Notes: generated from the sequence alone by a model not told the origin. A stretch of 25,397 nt of DNA from JBIOUF01 sp044866695 (GCA_044866695.1 JBIOUF010000286.1:1-25397), one strand, 5' to 3'; positions 16,588 through 25,253 are shown, numbered from the stretch's first letter. Program-made: numbers and translations.

Positions 16588-17966
16588 GGGTGGGTCATGC
16601 TCATCAGGTCGAGGGCCTCGTCCAGCTGCTCCTCGGTGATCGCGCCGGACTCGACGAACCCCAGGTCGATCACGGTCTCCCGGATGGTGCGCTCCTCGGC
16701 GAGTGCCTTCTTGGCGACCTTGGCGGCGTTCTCGTAGCCGATGTACCGGTTCAGCGGGGTCACCACCGACGGCGACGACTCGGCGTAGCGCTGCATCCGG
16801 TCGCGGTTGGCCGTGATGCCCGCGACGCACCGGTCGGCGAGCAGGTGGCTGACCTCGGCGAGCAGCCGGATGGACTCCAGCAGGTTCCGCGCGATGACCG
16901 GCAGCATCACGTTGAGCTCGAAGCTGCCCGAGGCGCCCGCCACCGCGATGGCGTGGTCGTTGCCCACCACCTGGGCGCAGACCATGAGCGTCGCCTCGGG
17001 GATGACCGGGTTGACCTTGCCGGGCATGATGCTCGAGCCGGGCTGCAGGTCGGGCAGGTTGATCTCGGCCAGCCCGGTGCGGGGGCCCGAGGCCATCCAG
17101 CGCAGGTCGTTGCAGATCTTGGTGAGCGAGACCGCGACGACGCGGAGCTGGCCGGACAGCTCGACCAGCGCGTCCCGGGCGCCTTGGGCCTCGAAGTGGT
17201 TGCGTGCCTCGGTGAACGGCAGCCCGGTACGCCGCGCCAGCTCGTCGATCACCGCCTCGGAGAAGCCCGGCGGCGTGTTGATCCCGGTGCCGACCGCGGT
17301 CCCGCCCAGGGGCAGCTCGGCCACCCGCGGCAGGGTGCTCTCGAGCCGTTCGATGCCCAGGCGCAGGGCGGCGGCGTACCCGCCCATCTCCTGGCCGAGG
17401 GTGACCGGGGTGGCGTCCATCAGGTGGGTGCGGCCGGACTTGACCAACTCGGCGAACTCCGCCGCCTTGTCCTCCAGGACGTCGGCGAGGTGGTCCAGGG
17501 CCGGGACCAGCTGGTCCGCGGTCGCGGTCGTCGCGGCGACGTGGATAGAGGTCGGGAACACGTCGTTGCTGGACTGGCTGGCGTTGACGTGGTCGTTGGG
17601 GTGCACGTCGACGCCGGCGCGGCCGGCGAGCGTGGCCAGCACCTCGTTCATGTTCATGTTGGAGCTGGTCCCCGAGCCGGTCTGGAAGACGTCGACGGGG
17701 AACGCGTCGGCGTGCTCCCCCGCTGCGACCGCGTCCGCGGCCTCGGCGATGGCCGCCGCCTTCTCCTCGTCGACGACGCCGAGCCGGGCGTTCACCCGCG
17801 CCGCCGCCGCCTTCACCTGCGCCAGCGCGCGGACGTGCTCCGGCTGGAGCCCGGTGCCGCTGATCGGGAAGTTCTCCACGGCCCGCTGGGTCTGGGCCCG
17901 CCACAACGCGTCCGTGGGGACCCGGACCTCTCCCATGCTGTCGTGCTCGACGCGGTAGTCATCCAC
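16584..17966 (-). CDS. fumC: class II fumarate hydratase
   Basis: A 460-residue fumarase, catalysing fumarate + water to malate in the TCA cycle without an iron-sulfur cluster. Conserved regions appear in order: 'GSGTSSNMNMNEVLA', 'HPNDHVNASQSSNDVFPTSIHVA', 'SGRTHLMDATPVTLGQE', 'PLGGTAVGTGINTPPGF' and the fumarase/aspartase signature 'GSSIMPGKVNPVIPE' with the catalytic loop serine. Full length. The start is GTG ('DDYRVEHDSMGEVRVP'); it overlaps the end of the upstream spermidine-synthase-like gene by 8 bases, and its own stop overlaps the GNAT start, so the three genes are one operon. Aspartase (AspA) is a relative, but the motif set and context favour fumarase. Confidence 0.95.
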   Translation of the reverse strand: MDDYRVEHDSMGEVRVPTDALWRAQTQRAVENFPISGTGLQPEHVRALAQVKAAAARVNARLGVVDEEKAAAIAEAADAVAAGEHADAFPVDVFQTGSGTSSNMNMNEVLATLAGRAGVDVHPNDHVNASQSSNDVFPTSIHVAATTATADQLVPALDHLADVLEDKAAEFAELVKSGRTHLMDATPVTLGQEMGGYAAALRLGIERLESTLPRVAELPLGGTAVGTGINTPPGFSEAVIDELARRTGLPFTEARNHFEAQGARDALVELSGQLRVVAVSLTKICNDLRWMASGPRTGLAEINLPDLQPGSSIMPGKVNPVIPEATLMVCAQVVGNDHAIAVAGASGSFELNVMLPVIARNLLESIRLLAEVSHLLADRCVAGITANRDRMQRYAESSPSVVTPLNRYIGYENAAKVAKKALAEERTIRETVIDLGFVESGAITEEQLDEALDLMSMTHP

Positions 17967-18636
17967 GGGAGCAACCTACCCGGGCCAGGTACAGCCAGTA
18001 GCGCTCCTCCCGGTCCATCAGCCGGACGTCGTGGGGATGCACCGCCACGTCGTCGAATACCTCGGCCATCGCCTCCTCGAGCGCCGGGGCCGGGCTCGCC
18101 GACCAGACCACCACGGCGCCGCCGGGCCGGAGCACCCGCCGCAGCCGGGCCAGGAACGCCGCGGTGTACAGGTCGGCGTTCTGCGGGTGGACCAGGTACC
18201 CGGGACCGTTGTCGACGTCCATCAGCACCACGTCGTACGCCGCGCGCGTCGCCTCCTCCACGGCCTGGTGGACGTCGGCGACCACCACGGTCACCCGCTC
18301 GTCGGCCAGCAGGGCCGGCCCGTGCGGCACCACGCCGTCCCGCAGCCAGCCGAGGACCGCCTCCTCGACCTCGACGACGACCAGGCGCCGGACCCGGTGG
18401 TCGGCCAGCACCTCGTCGACGGTCACCCCGAGCCCGAGACCGGCGACGAGCACGTCGCGCGGTTCGTCGACCGCGGCCAGGGCGGCGTGGGCCAGCGCGC
18501 GCTCGCTGCCGGTCTCGACCGAGTCCATCACCAGCACGCCGTTCACCCGCAGCTCCACGGCGCCGTCGGACAGCCTGCGTCGCAGCACGGTCTCGCCGAG
18601 CCGGCCGTGGTCGCGGGCCACCTCGACGTACTCCAC
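17959..18636 (-). CDS. spermidine synthase-like methyltransferase-fold protein
   Basis: A 225-residue protein of the spermidine synthase-like Rossmann family. The cofactor loop is 'DVLVAGLGLGVTVDEVLAD', followed by acidic 'VVVEVEEAVLGWLRDG', 'ERVTVVVADVHQAVEEA', and 'YDVVLMDVDNGPGYLVHPQNADLYTAAFLARLRRVLRPGGAVVVWSA'. The DxDNGP element replaces the usual polyamine-site D-x-x-D/P pattern, so true spermidine synthesis is doubtful and a methyltransferase or uncharacterised activity is possible. I set the start at GTG 18636 because TACGCT lies 7 bases upstream and family homology begins there ('EYVEVARDHGRLGETVLRRRL'). First gene of the fumC operon, divergent from the DUF1707 gene. Confidence 0.85.
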   Translation of the reverse strand: MEYVEVARDHGRLGETVLRRRLSDGAVELRVNGVLVMDSVETGSERALAHAALAAVDEPRDVLVAGLGLGVTVDEVLADHRVRRLVVVEVEEAVLGWLRDGVVPHGPALLADERVTVVVADVHQAVEEATRAAYDVVLMDVDNGPGYLVHPQNADLYTAAFLARLRRVLRPGGAVVVWSASPAPALEEAMAEVFDDVAVHPHDVRLMDREERYWLYLARVGCSRG

Positions 18637-18643
18637 GCCCTCC

Positions 18644-18649
18644 AGCGTA
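18644..18649 (-). promoter_or_regulatory. TACGCT -10 box of the fumC operon
   Basis: On the minus strand TACGCT lies 7 bases before the GTG at 18636. The intervening GGAGGGC could serve as a very close ribosome site, but spacing favours leaderless initiation. Confidence 0.45.
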
Positions 18650-18771
18650 GAGAGCGCCCGCCTCCGGGTCGGGCGCAGTGTGGCCGATGCCCGCAGCCTC
18701 CACCGGCGTGTCGCTGCAGCCTCGGGCCACAAGCGCAGGCTCGTGCAGGGATCGGCCACAACCAAGCCGAC

Positions 18772-18777
18772 TACGCT
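18772..18777 (+). promoter_or_regulatory. TACGCT -10 box upstream of the DUF1707 gene
   Basis: The same hexamer as at uppS and the fumC operon, here 56 bases before the GTG at 18834, giving a conventional leader with a G-rich ribosome site. Confidence 0.4.
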
Positions 18778-18833
18778 GAGGACCGGACAAGAGGCGACCG
18801 GCCAGGGGCCAGGACACGAGGGGAGCGGCGGGC

Positions 18834-19469
18834 GTGAACGACGGGGCGATGCAGCCGCGCGACCCGGCGCAGATGCGGGTGTCGGACGCCGAGCGGCACG
18901 TGGTGGCCGAGCTGCTGCGCACCGCCGCCGGAGAGGGCCGGCTCGACCTGGACGAGCTCGACGAGCGGCTCGAGGCGACCTACGCCGCCAAGACCTACGC
19001 CGACCTGGTACCGATCACCGCCGACCTGCCCAAGCAGGGCACCGTCGAGCCGGTCGCGGCGGTGCGCCATCCGGTCGTCGCGGCGCCGGCGTACGCCAGC
19101 TCGTTCGCGATGATGTCGGAGACCAAGCGCACCGGGGTCTGGGAGGTCGGGCCCACGCACGCGGCGTTCGCGCTGATGGGCGGCGTGGTCGTGGACCTCC
19201 GCGAGGCCCGGCTGACCGCCCGCGAGGTGGTCGTCACCGCGAGCGCGGTGATGGGGGGCATCGACATCGTGGTCAACGCGCACACCCAGGTCGTCGTCAA
19301 CGGGGTCGCCATCATGGGCGACTTCAGCGAGTCCCGCCCCAAGGTGCCGGCCGAGGTCGGGCCCGGGTCCCCCGTGGTCGAGGTGCGCGGGCTGGCGCTC
19401 ATGGGCCGGGTCAACGTCAGGCGCAAGGCGATGCCGGGGGAGACCCCGAGGATGCTGCGCCGGCACTGA
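18834..19469 (+). CDS. DUF1707 protein with LiaF-like C-terminal domain
   Basis: A 211-residue protein. The N-terminal DUF1707 domain is 'QMRVSDAERHVVAELLRTAAGEGRLDLDELDERLEATYAAKTYADLVPITADLP' (about residues 12-65), a short helical module common in actinobacteria. The C-terminal part ('HAAFALMGGVVVDLREARLTAREVVVTASAVMGGIDIVVNAHTQVVVNGVAIMGDFSES') has the repeated A-x-M-G-G/x-V-V-D pattern of the cell-wall-active-antibiotics response (LiaF-like) beta-helix. No membrane helix is visible between the domains, unlike many relatives. A role in envelope stress sensing is inferred from the family only. The GTG start has GGGGAG about 8 bases upstream. Confidence 0.87.
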   Translation: MNDGAMQPRDPAQMRVSDAERHVVAELLRTAAGEGRLDLDELDERLEATYAAKTYADLVPITADLPKQGTVEPVAAVRHPVVAAPAYASSFAMMSETKRTGVWEVGPTHAAFALMGGVVVDLREARLTAREVVVTASAVMGGIDIVVNAHTQVVVNGVAIMGDFSESRPKVPAEVGPGSPVVEVRGLALMGRVNVRRKAMPGETPRMLRRH

Positions 19470-19483
19470 GCGCAGGGGGGCGC

Positions 19484-19505
19484 CGAAGGCTCGCTCCGGC
19501 CTTCG
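19484..19505 (+). terminator. hairpin after the DUF1707 gene
   Basis: Perfect 7-bp arms CGAAGGC and GCCTTCG with an 8-base loop, 14 bases after the stop codon and upstream of the sugar-operon promoter region. No T-run. Confidence 0.5.
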
Positions 19506-19597
19506 CGGGCCGGTCCCCGGGGCAACGCGAGGCGGGATGTAACGATTTGCAGTGTCTCGTCTGTGCCTCTGGCGGTCGGATGTGTCAGGAGGTAAAG

Positions 19598-19618
19598 ATG
19601 GGTCCCGGCATGGCGTGA
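19598..19618 (+). CDS. possible 6-codon leader ORF upstream of the sugar operon
   Basis: ATG GGT CCC GGC ATG GCG TGA (peptide MGPGMA) has a perfect AGGAGG at 19587-19592 with a 5-base gap. Its stop codon lies inside the CRP-like site, 68 bases before the solute-binding protein start. A strong ribosome site in front of such a short frame is odd. It could be a leader peptide, a false match in G-rich DNA, or a sign that the transcript begins downstream of it. Confidence 0.25.
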   Translation: MGPGMA

Positions 19619-19630
19619 CGCGCATCACGC
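19613..19630. promoter_or_regulatory. CRP/FNR-type site upstream of the alpha-galactoside operon
   Basis: GCGTGA-N6-TCACGC is a perfect 6-bp dyad matching the core GTGA-N6-TCAC of the actinobacterial CRP/GlxR consensus. It is centred 65 bases upstream of the solute-binding protein start. A second such core lies before the ATPase gene at 25254. Confidence 0.6.
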
Positions 19631-19686
19631 CTGCAAGAACTCTCGGGCCGTCCGGGGCCCGTGGTGCTGTCTCACGAGGAGCAGGC

Positions 19687-21048
19687 ATGTCAGTTCGGAG
19701 CATGGGCAGGCGGGGGGCGTTGGCGGGGCTGTGCGCGCTCGTGGCCTTCGGGGCCGCCGGGTGTCTACAGGACCCGGAGGGTGCGAGCGGTTCCGGGGGC
19801 AACCCCGCCGAGGGAGGGTTCGCCGCCGGCGGCACGTCGGACGGCGACGGCGAGGTTCAGCTCCTCGGCGCGTTCGGCGGCCCCGAGGCGGAGGCCTTCG
19901 AAGCGACGGTCAAGCCCTTCGAGGAGGAGTCCGGGATCGACATCGAGTACATCCCGGACCAGGACTTCACGACCACGATCAAGCAGCGGGTCAACTCCGG
20001 CCAGGCCCCCGACATCGCGATGTTCCCCCAGCCCGGCGGCCTGCTCGAGCTGGCCGAGCAGGGTGAGATCCAGCCGCTCGACACGTTCGCGGACTACGAC
20101 GCCCTGGAGAAGACGCTGATCCCGGGCTTCCTCGAGGCGGCACGGCTCAACGGCCGGGTCTACGGCGCTCCCATGCGGATGGCCGTCAAGAGCCTGGTGT
20201 GGTACCCCAAGCCGACGTACGAGGACGCCGGCTACCCCACCAAGGCCGACTCGCTGCAGGACCTGACGAAGGTCACCGACAAGATCAAGGCCGACGGCAC
20301 CGCGCCGTGGTGCATGGGCTGGGAGTCGGACCAGGCCACGGGATGGGTGGGCACGGACTGGATCGAGGAGTACATGCTCCGGCTGTGGGGACCCGACGTG
20401 TACGACGAGTGGGTGTCCCACGAGATCCCGTTCAACGACAAGAAGGTCATCGCGGCCTTCGACGCGTTCGGCAAGCTGGCCAAGACCCAGGGCAACGTCT
20501 GGGGCGGCACGAAGGGCATCCTCAACACCGGCTTCGACGAGGCGTTCAACCCGGCTCTGAAGCCCAAGCCCGACTGCTACCTGATGCGGCAGGGCAACTT
20601 CGCCACCGGCTTCTTCCCCGAGGACGTCCAGGCCGACCTGGACAGCCACGTCGGGCTGTTCGTCTTCCCGCCGGACGCCGACGGCTTCGCCGGCCAGCCG
20701 ATCCTGGGCGGCGGTGACCTCGCCGCGCTGATGAACGGCGACGACGACGACGCCATCGAGGTGATGAACTGGCTGACCTCCGACCAGTTCGGCAAGGAGT
20801 GGGCACAGGCCGGCGGCTGGCTGTCGCCGCACAAGACCTTCGACGGCAGCAACTACCCCGACGACACCACCCGCAGCATCGCCGAGATCGCGTCGAGCGC
20901 CGACGTGTTCCGCTTCGACGCCTCGGACCTGATGCCGAAGGAGGTCGGCTCCGGGACCTTCTGGACCGGGATGGTGGAGTGGATGAACGGCTCCAAGTCG
21001 GCCCAGCAGGCAGCCACCGACATCGAGAACTCCTGGCCCGAGTCATGA
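19687..21048 (+). CDS. sugar ABC transporter substrate-binding lipoprotein
   Basis: A 453-residue family 1 solute-binding protein. The signal peptide has arginines (MSVRSMGRR), a hydrophobic core and a lipobox ending AAGC with Cys26 as the lipidation site. A Gly/Ser-rich linker follows. The mature part shows 'GPEAEAFEATVKPFEEESGIDIEYI', 'DFTTTIKQRVNSGQAPDIAMFPQPGGLLELAEQGEIQPL', 'GRVYGAPMRMAVKSLVWYPKPTYEDAGY' and 'FGKEWAQAGGWLSPHKTF', all typical of CUT1 binding proteins. With the linked GH36 gene the likely ligands are raffinose-family or melibiose-type alpha-galactosides (inference). The ATG has AGGAG at 19677-19681 with a 5-base gap. Its stop overlaps the next ATG. Confidence 0.93.
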   Translation: MSVRSMGRRGALAGLCALVAFGAAGCLQDPEGASGSGGNPAEGGFAAGGTSDGDGEVQLLGAFGGPEAEAFEATVKPFEEESGIDIEYIPDQDFTTTIKQRVNSGQAPDIAMFPQPGGLLELAEQGEIQPLDTFADYDALEKTLIPGFLEAARLNGRVYGAPMRMAVKSLVWYPKPTYEDAGYPTKADSLQDLTKVTDKIKADGTAPWCMGWESDQATGWVGTDWIEEYMLRLWGPDVYDEWVSHEIPFNDKKVIAAFDAFGKLAKTQGNVWGGTKGILNTGFDEAFNPALKPKPDCYLMRQGNFATGFFPEDVQADLDSHVGLFVFPPDADGFAGQPILGGGDLAALMNGDDDDAIEVMNWLTSDQFGKEWAQAGGWLSPHKTFDGSNYPDDTTRSIAEIASSADVFRFDASDLMPKEVGSGTFWTGMVEWMNGSKSAQQAATDIENSWPES

Positions 21049-22199
21049 CCACCGAGACCACAGGGGAGGGCACGACCCTCACGCCGGCGCCACAAGGGAC
21101 GTCGGACGGGCAAGGCCGCTTCAACCCCGGCAGGACCGGGCTGGGCCTGGTCGGCATGGTGGTCACCGCCTGGGCGCTGACCAACCTGTTCCTGGCGTTC
21201 GGCTACTACCCGGAGAAGTTCGGGTCCAAGATCGTCATCGCGGTCGTGGCGCTGGTCGCGGGGGTCCTCGGCGCGGCGGTGTTCTTCTGGTTCCTCAACA
21301 TGTTCATCGAGGGCCTGCCCTCGAGAACGTCGATCGCGCTGATGCCCTACGCCTACGTGCTGCCCGCGCTGGCGCTGATCGGGCTGATGCTGCTCTACCC
21401 GACCATCCAGAGCATCAACTACGCCTTCGCCAACGCCGACAGCACCGCGTACGTCGGGCTGCAGAACTTCGAGGACCTGTTCAACGACGACCAGTTCTGG
21501 ATCTCGATCGTCAACAACGCACTGTGGCTGCTGGTGGTCCCCGCCGTGACGGTGGCGCTGGGCGTGGTGATGGCGGTGCTGGCCGACAAGCTGTCACAGC
21601 GAGGAGAGAAGAGCTCCAAGAGCCTGGTCTTCATGCCGATGGCGATCAGCTTCGTGGGGGCCTCGGCGGTCTGGAACCTGATCTACGCCTACGACCCCGG
21701 CGAGGTCCAGACCGGCCTGCTGAACGCCCTGTGGACGGGCCTGGGCGGGCAGGCTCAGGCCTGGCTGTCGATCAGCACGCTGCGGTTCAACTCGTTCCTG
21801 ATGATGGTCATCCTGATCTGGCTGCAGGTCGGGTTCGCGATGATCCTGCTGTCGTCGGCGATCAAGGGCGTCCCCGAAGAGACCCTCGAGGCGGCCCGCA
21901 TCGACGGCGCCAACGAGTGGAAGATCTTCTGGCAGGTCATCATCCCCCAGGTGAAGGGCACCATCATCACCGTCTTCGTCACCGTGACGATCCTGGTGCT
22001 GAAGGTCTTCGACATCGTCTACGTGCTCAAGAACGGCCTGGACAAGACCAACGTGCTGGTGGTCATGTTCTTCAACGAGCTGTTCGCCAACGACCAGGCC
22101 GGTCTGGCCTCCGCGATCGTGGTGATCCTGCTGATCCTGGTGATGCCGATCCTGGTCTACCAGGTCCGGCACTTCCGTGCCGAGGAGGCGAACCGATGA
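21045..22199 (+). CDS. sugar ABC transporter permease (MalF type)
   Basis: A 384-residue inner-membrane permease. After a short polar start there are two extra N-terminal helices ('LGLVGMVVTAWALTNLFLAFGY', 'IVIAVVALVAGVLGAAVFFWFLNMF'), as in MalF. The permease core of about six helices starts 'YAYVLPALALIGLMLLYPTIQSINYAF'. The ATPase-coupling EAA loop is 'EETLEAARIDGANEWKIFWQVIIPQVKGTI'. The gene overlaps the binding-protein gene by 4 bases (ATGA) and the next permease likewise, so subunits are made in proportion. It pairs with the following gene to form the membrane channel. Confidence 0.93.
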   Translation: MTTETTGEGTTLTPAPQGTSDGQGRFNPGRTGLGLVGMVVTAWALTNLFLAFGYYPEKFGSKIVIAVVALVAGVLGAAVFFWFLNMFIEGLPSRTSIALMPYAYVLPALALIGLMLLYPTIQSINYAFANADSTAYVGLQNFEDLFNDDQFWISIVNNALWLLVVPAVTVALGVVMAVLADKLSQRGEKSSKSLVFMPMAISFVGASAVWNLIYAYDPGEVQTGLLNALWTGLGGQAQAWLSISTLRFNSFLMMVILIWLQVGFAMILLSSAIKGVPEETLEAARIDGANEWKIFWQVIIPQVKGTIITVFVTVTILVLKVFDIVYVLKNGLDKTNVLVVMFFNELFANDQAGLASAIVVILLILVMPILVYQVRHFRAEEANR

Positions 22200-23062
22200 C
22201 CTCGCTGATGAAGGACGGTCGCCCGCGCAGCTGGACGGCGATCATCACGGTCGCCGTGCTGGTGGTGCTGTGGTGCATCCCCACGATCGGCCTGCTGGTG
22301 ACGTCGTTCCGCACGGCTACCGACGCGCAGACGTCGGGCTGGTGGACCGCGCTGTTCAACCCGTTCAGCAGCGACTGGACGCTGGCCAACTACGACCGGG
22401 CCCTGAACAGCGAGCAGATCCAGATGGGGCAGGGCTTCATCAACAGCATCGCGGTCGCGGTGCCGGCGACGATCCTGCCGATCATGTTCGCGGCCTTCGC
22501 CGCATACGCCTTCACGTTCATGGACTTCCCGGGAAAGGACGTCATCTTCATCGTCATCGTGGCGGTGATGGTGGTGCCGATCCAGGTCGCCTTCGGGCCG
22601 ATGCTGGACTTCTTCGGACCGAACGGGCTGGGCATCTCCGGTGACTACGTCGCGGTGTGGATCCTGCACACTGGCTTCGGCATGCCGCTGGCGATCTATA
22701 CGATCCGCAACTACATGACCACGCTCCCGATGACCGTGATCGAGTCGGCGAAGATCGACGGCGCCAGCCACTTCCAGACGTTCTGGCGGCTGATCGTGCC
22801 GATGTCGGTGCCGGTGCTCGCGGCCTTCGCGATCCTGCAGTTCCTGTGGGTCTGGAACGACCTGCTCATCGCCAAGCTGTTCTTGTCCAACGCCAACACC
22901 ACGGTGATCGTGAAGCTGCAGCAGCTGCTCGGCACCCAGGGGCAGGGCCAGGAGATCCTGACCGCCGGCGCCTTCATCTCGATGGTGATCCCGCTGGTCG
23001 TGTTCTTCGCGTTGCAGCGGTACTTCGTCCGCGGCATGACCGCCGGCGCCGTCAAGGGGTGA
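22196..23062 (+). CDS. sugar ABC transporter permease (MalG type)
   Basis: A 288-residue permease with six predicted helices ('IITVAVLVVLWCIPTIGLLVTSF', 'INSIAVAVPATILPIMFAAFAAYAF', 'VIFIVIVAVMVVPIQVAF', 'VPVLAAFAILQFLWVWNDLL' among them). The EAA loop is 'MTVIESAKIDGASHFQTFWRLIVPMSVPVL', and the terminal 'LQRYFVRGMTAGAVKG' is the hallmark C-terminus of MalG-like CUT1 subunits. ATG overlaps the upstream stop, with GAGGAG just before. Its own stop overlaps the GTG of the alpha-galactosidase gene. Confidence 0.94.
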   Translation: MTSLMKDGRPRSWTAIITVAVLVVLWCIPTIGLLVTSFRTATDAQTSGWWTALFNPFSSDWTLANYDRALNSEQIQMGQGFINSIAVAVPATILPIMFAAFAAYAFTFMDFPGKDVIFIVIVAVMVVPIQVAFGPMLDFFGPNGLGISGDYVAVWILHTGFGMPLAIYTIRNYMTTLPMTVIESAKIDGASHFQTFWRLIVPMSVPVLAAFAILQFLWVWNDLLIAKLFLSNANTTVIVKLQQLLGTQGQGQEILTAGAFISMVIPLVVFFALQRYFVRGMTAGAVKG

Positions 23063-25194
23063 CCCCCGAGCCGCACCATCTCCGCGGCGGGGGCGTGAGC
23101 GTCCTGCTCACGCCCTCGCCGTCTGGTGTGCCGGTGCTGCGGCACTGGGGTCCGGACCTCGGCGACCTCTCCGCCGAGGACCTCGGCGCGCTGGTGGAGC
23201 TGCATCGGCCCGGCATCCCGCACTCGGCGCTCGACGAGCCCCGCCACCTCTCGGTCCTGCCCGACACGGTGTCCGGGTTCACCGGGACGCCCGCGGTGGA
23301 GGGGTTCCGGACTGCCGCCACGGACACCTGGGCCCCGCGGTTCCACTCCTGGTCGTGGGTCGGCGACCACAGGCGCGTGCGGCTCACCTCCCGCGACGAC
23401 GAGGCCGGCCTCGAGGCCGACTGGGTCGCGGAGCTCACCGACGAGGGGCTGCTGCGAGTTCGTGTCACAGTGACCAATACCGTCCCCGGCGACTACGTCG
23501 TCCAGGCGGTCCGGGTGTGCCTCCCGGTGCCGGCCTCGGCGGCCGAGCTGCTCGACCTCACCGGGCGGTGGTGCCGTGAACGGGTGCCGCAGCGGCACGG
23601 TTGGCCGCAGGGCACCTGGACCAGGTCCGGGCGGCACGGCCGCACCGGCCACGACGCCACGCTGCTGCTGGTGGCCGGGACGCCGGGGTTCGGCTTCCGG
23701 TCCGGCCGGGTCTGGGGCGTGCACCTGGCGTGGAGCGGCGACCACACGACGTACGCCGAGCGGACCCCCGAGGGCGAGAGCCTCCTCGGCGCCGCGGAGC
23801 TGCTCGGGCCCGGGGAGGTGGTGCTCGCCGAGGGAGCGTCGTACACCACGCCCTGGCTGCTGGGCAGCTGGTCGGACCGTGGCCTGGACGGGCTGAGCGA
23901 GCGGCTGCACCGCTGGACCCGCCGGCACCAGCCGCGCACCCGGAGCCCGCGGCCGGTCGTGGTGAACACCTGGGAGGCGGCGTACTTCGACCATGACCTG
24001 GACCGCCTGCACGCGCTCGCCGACGCGGCGGCGGAGGTCGGCGCCGAGAGGTTCGTGCTCGACGACGGCTGGTTCCGCGGCCGGCGCAACGACCGGGCCG
24101 GGCTCGGCGACTGGTACGTCGACGAGGTGGTGTGGCCGTCCGGGCTGCACCCGCTCGCAGACCACGTGCTCGAGCGCGGGATGCAGTTCGGGCTGTGGGT
24201 CGAGCCGGAGATGGTCAACGACGACTCCGACCTGGCCCGCGCCCACCCGAACTGGGTGCTGTGCGGCCGCGCGGCGCCGTCGCCGGGCTGGCGGCACCAG
24301 CAGGTGCTCGACCTGCAGCACCCGGACGCCTACGCCCACGTGCGCGACGCCCTGGCCGCGCTGCTCGAGGAGTACCCGGTCTCGTTCCTGAAGTGGGACC
24401 ACAACCGCGACCTGGTCGACGTCGCGCACGAAGGCCGGCCCGCCGTGCACGGCCAGACGACGGCGCTCTACCGGTTGCTCGACGAGCTGCGCGAAGCCCA
24501 TCCCGGCCTGGAGATCGAGAGCTGCGCCTCCGGTGGCGGCCGGGTCGACCTGGGCATCCTGGAGCGCACCGACCGGGTCTGGCCGAGCGACACCCTCGAC
24601 CCGGTCGAGCGCACCAGCATCCAGCGGTGGACGACGCTCCTGCTGCCGCCGGAGCTGCTCGGCACCCACGTGGGCGGCCCGGTGTCGCACACCACCGGGC
24701 GGGCGACCTCGCTGGACTTCCGCGCCGCAACCGCGCTGCTGGGCCACTTCGGCGTCGAGTGGGACCTGTCGGCGGCGACGGCGTCGGAGCGCGCGCAGCT
24801 GCGGGCGTGGGTCGACGCGTACAAGGGGATCCGTCACCTCGTGGTCGACGGCACGCTGGTGCGTGGCGACCACCCCGACCCTGCCGTCGTCGTGACCGGC
24901 CTGGTCGCCGAGGACCGGCGCGAGGCGGTGTACGTCGTCGCCGTGCCCGCCGCCGCCGCGACCCAGACACCGGCGGCGGTGCTGCTCGACGGGCTCGACG
25001 CGGACCGGCGCTACCTGGTGCGGTCGGCAGCGCCGCGCACCAGCGAGGGCAGGCTCGCGGACCTGGGCGGCTCCTGGCTGGACGGGGACGGAGTGGTCGT
25101 CAGCGGCGGGCTGCTCGGCCGCGTCGGCGTACGGCTTCCCGCGACGGCGCCCCAGTCGGCGTACGTGCTGCACGTGGCCTCGACCGGCGCCTGA
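23059..25194 (+). CDS. alpha-galactosidase, glycoside hydrolase family 36
   Basis: A 711-residue GH36 enzyme hydrolysing terminal alpha-1,6-galactosyl residues (melibiose, raffinose type). The N-terminal beta-sandwich begins 'HHLRGGGVSVLL...VLRHWGPDLG'. The catalytic TIM barrel opens with 'PVVVNTWEAAYFDHD' and 'AERFVLDDGWFRGRRND', 'QFGLWVEPEMVNDDSDL'. The nucleophile Asp447 lies in 'KWDHNRD', and the acid/base lies in 'WPSDTLDPVERTSIQR' (from Asp511). 'ESCASGGGRVDLG' is the conserved sugar-binding loop. A C-terminal beta domain follows. No signal peptide, so it acts in the cytosol on imported sugar. I keep GTG 23059 (GTGA overlap, homology from HHLR); GTG 23095 is an alternative start with a G-rich upstream stretch. 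Confidence 0.94.
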   Translation: MTPEPHHLRGGGVSVLLTPSPSGVPVLRHWGPDLGDLSAEDLGALVELHRPGIPHSALDEPRHLSVLPDTVSGFTGTPAVEGFRTAATDTWAPRFHSWSWVGDHRRVRLTSRDDEAGLEADWVAELTDEGLLRVRVTVTNTVPGDYVVQAVRVCLPVPASAAELLDLTGRWCRERVPQRHGWPQGTWTRSGRHGRTGHDATLLLVAGTPGFGFRSGRVWGVHLAWSGDHTTYAERTPEGESLLGAAELLGPGEVVLAEGASYTTPWLLGSWSDRGLDGLSERLHRWTRRHQPRTRSPRPVVVNTWEAAYFDHDLDRLHALADAAAEVGAERFVLDDGWFRGRRNDRAGLGDWYVDEVVWPSGLHPLADHVLERGMQFGLWVEPEMVNDDSDLARAHPNWVLCGRAAPSPGWRHQQVLDLQHPDAYAHVRDALAALLEEYPVSFLKWDHNRDLVDVAHEGRPAVHGQTTALYRLLDELREAHPGLEIESCASGGGRVDLGILERTDRVWPSDTLDPVERTSIQRWTTLLLPPELLGTHVGGPVSHTTGRATSLDFRAATALLGHFGVEWDLSAATASERAQLRAWVDAYKGIRHLVVDGTLVRGDHPDPAVVVTGLVAEDRREAVYVVAVPAAAATQTPAAVLLDGLDADRRYLVRSAAPRTSEGRLADLGGSWLDGDGVVVSGGLLGRVGVRLPATAPQSAYVLHVASTGA

Positions 25195-25213
25195 CCGGCG
25201 GATCAGGCGCCGG
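25184..25213 (+). terminator. strong terminator of the alpha-galactoside operon
   Basis: Perfect 11-bp arms CCGGCGCCTGA (25184-25194) and TCAGGCGCCGG (25203-25213) with an 8-base loop. The stop codon of the GH36 gene is inside the left arm. It separates the operon from the ATPase gene. No T-run. Confidence 0.7.
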
Positions 25214-25253
25214 CGGGGCGCGGGCGTTCGACTTCGGTGGGTGCTGCCCGTAG

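Noticed and set aside
16590..18650. 686-codon plus-strand frame across fumC
   Set aside because: Antisense to well-conserved fumarase and spermidine-synthase-like sequences; its translation has no motifs.
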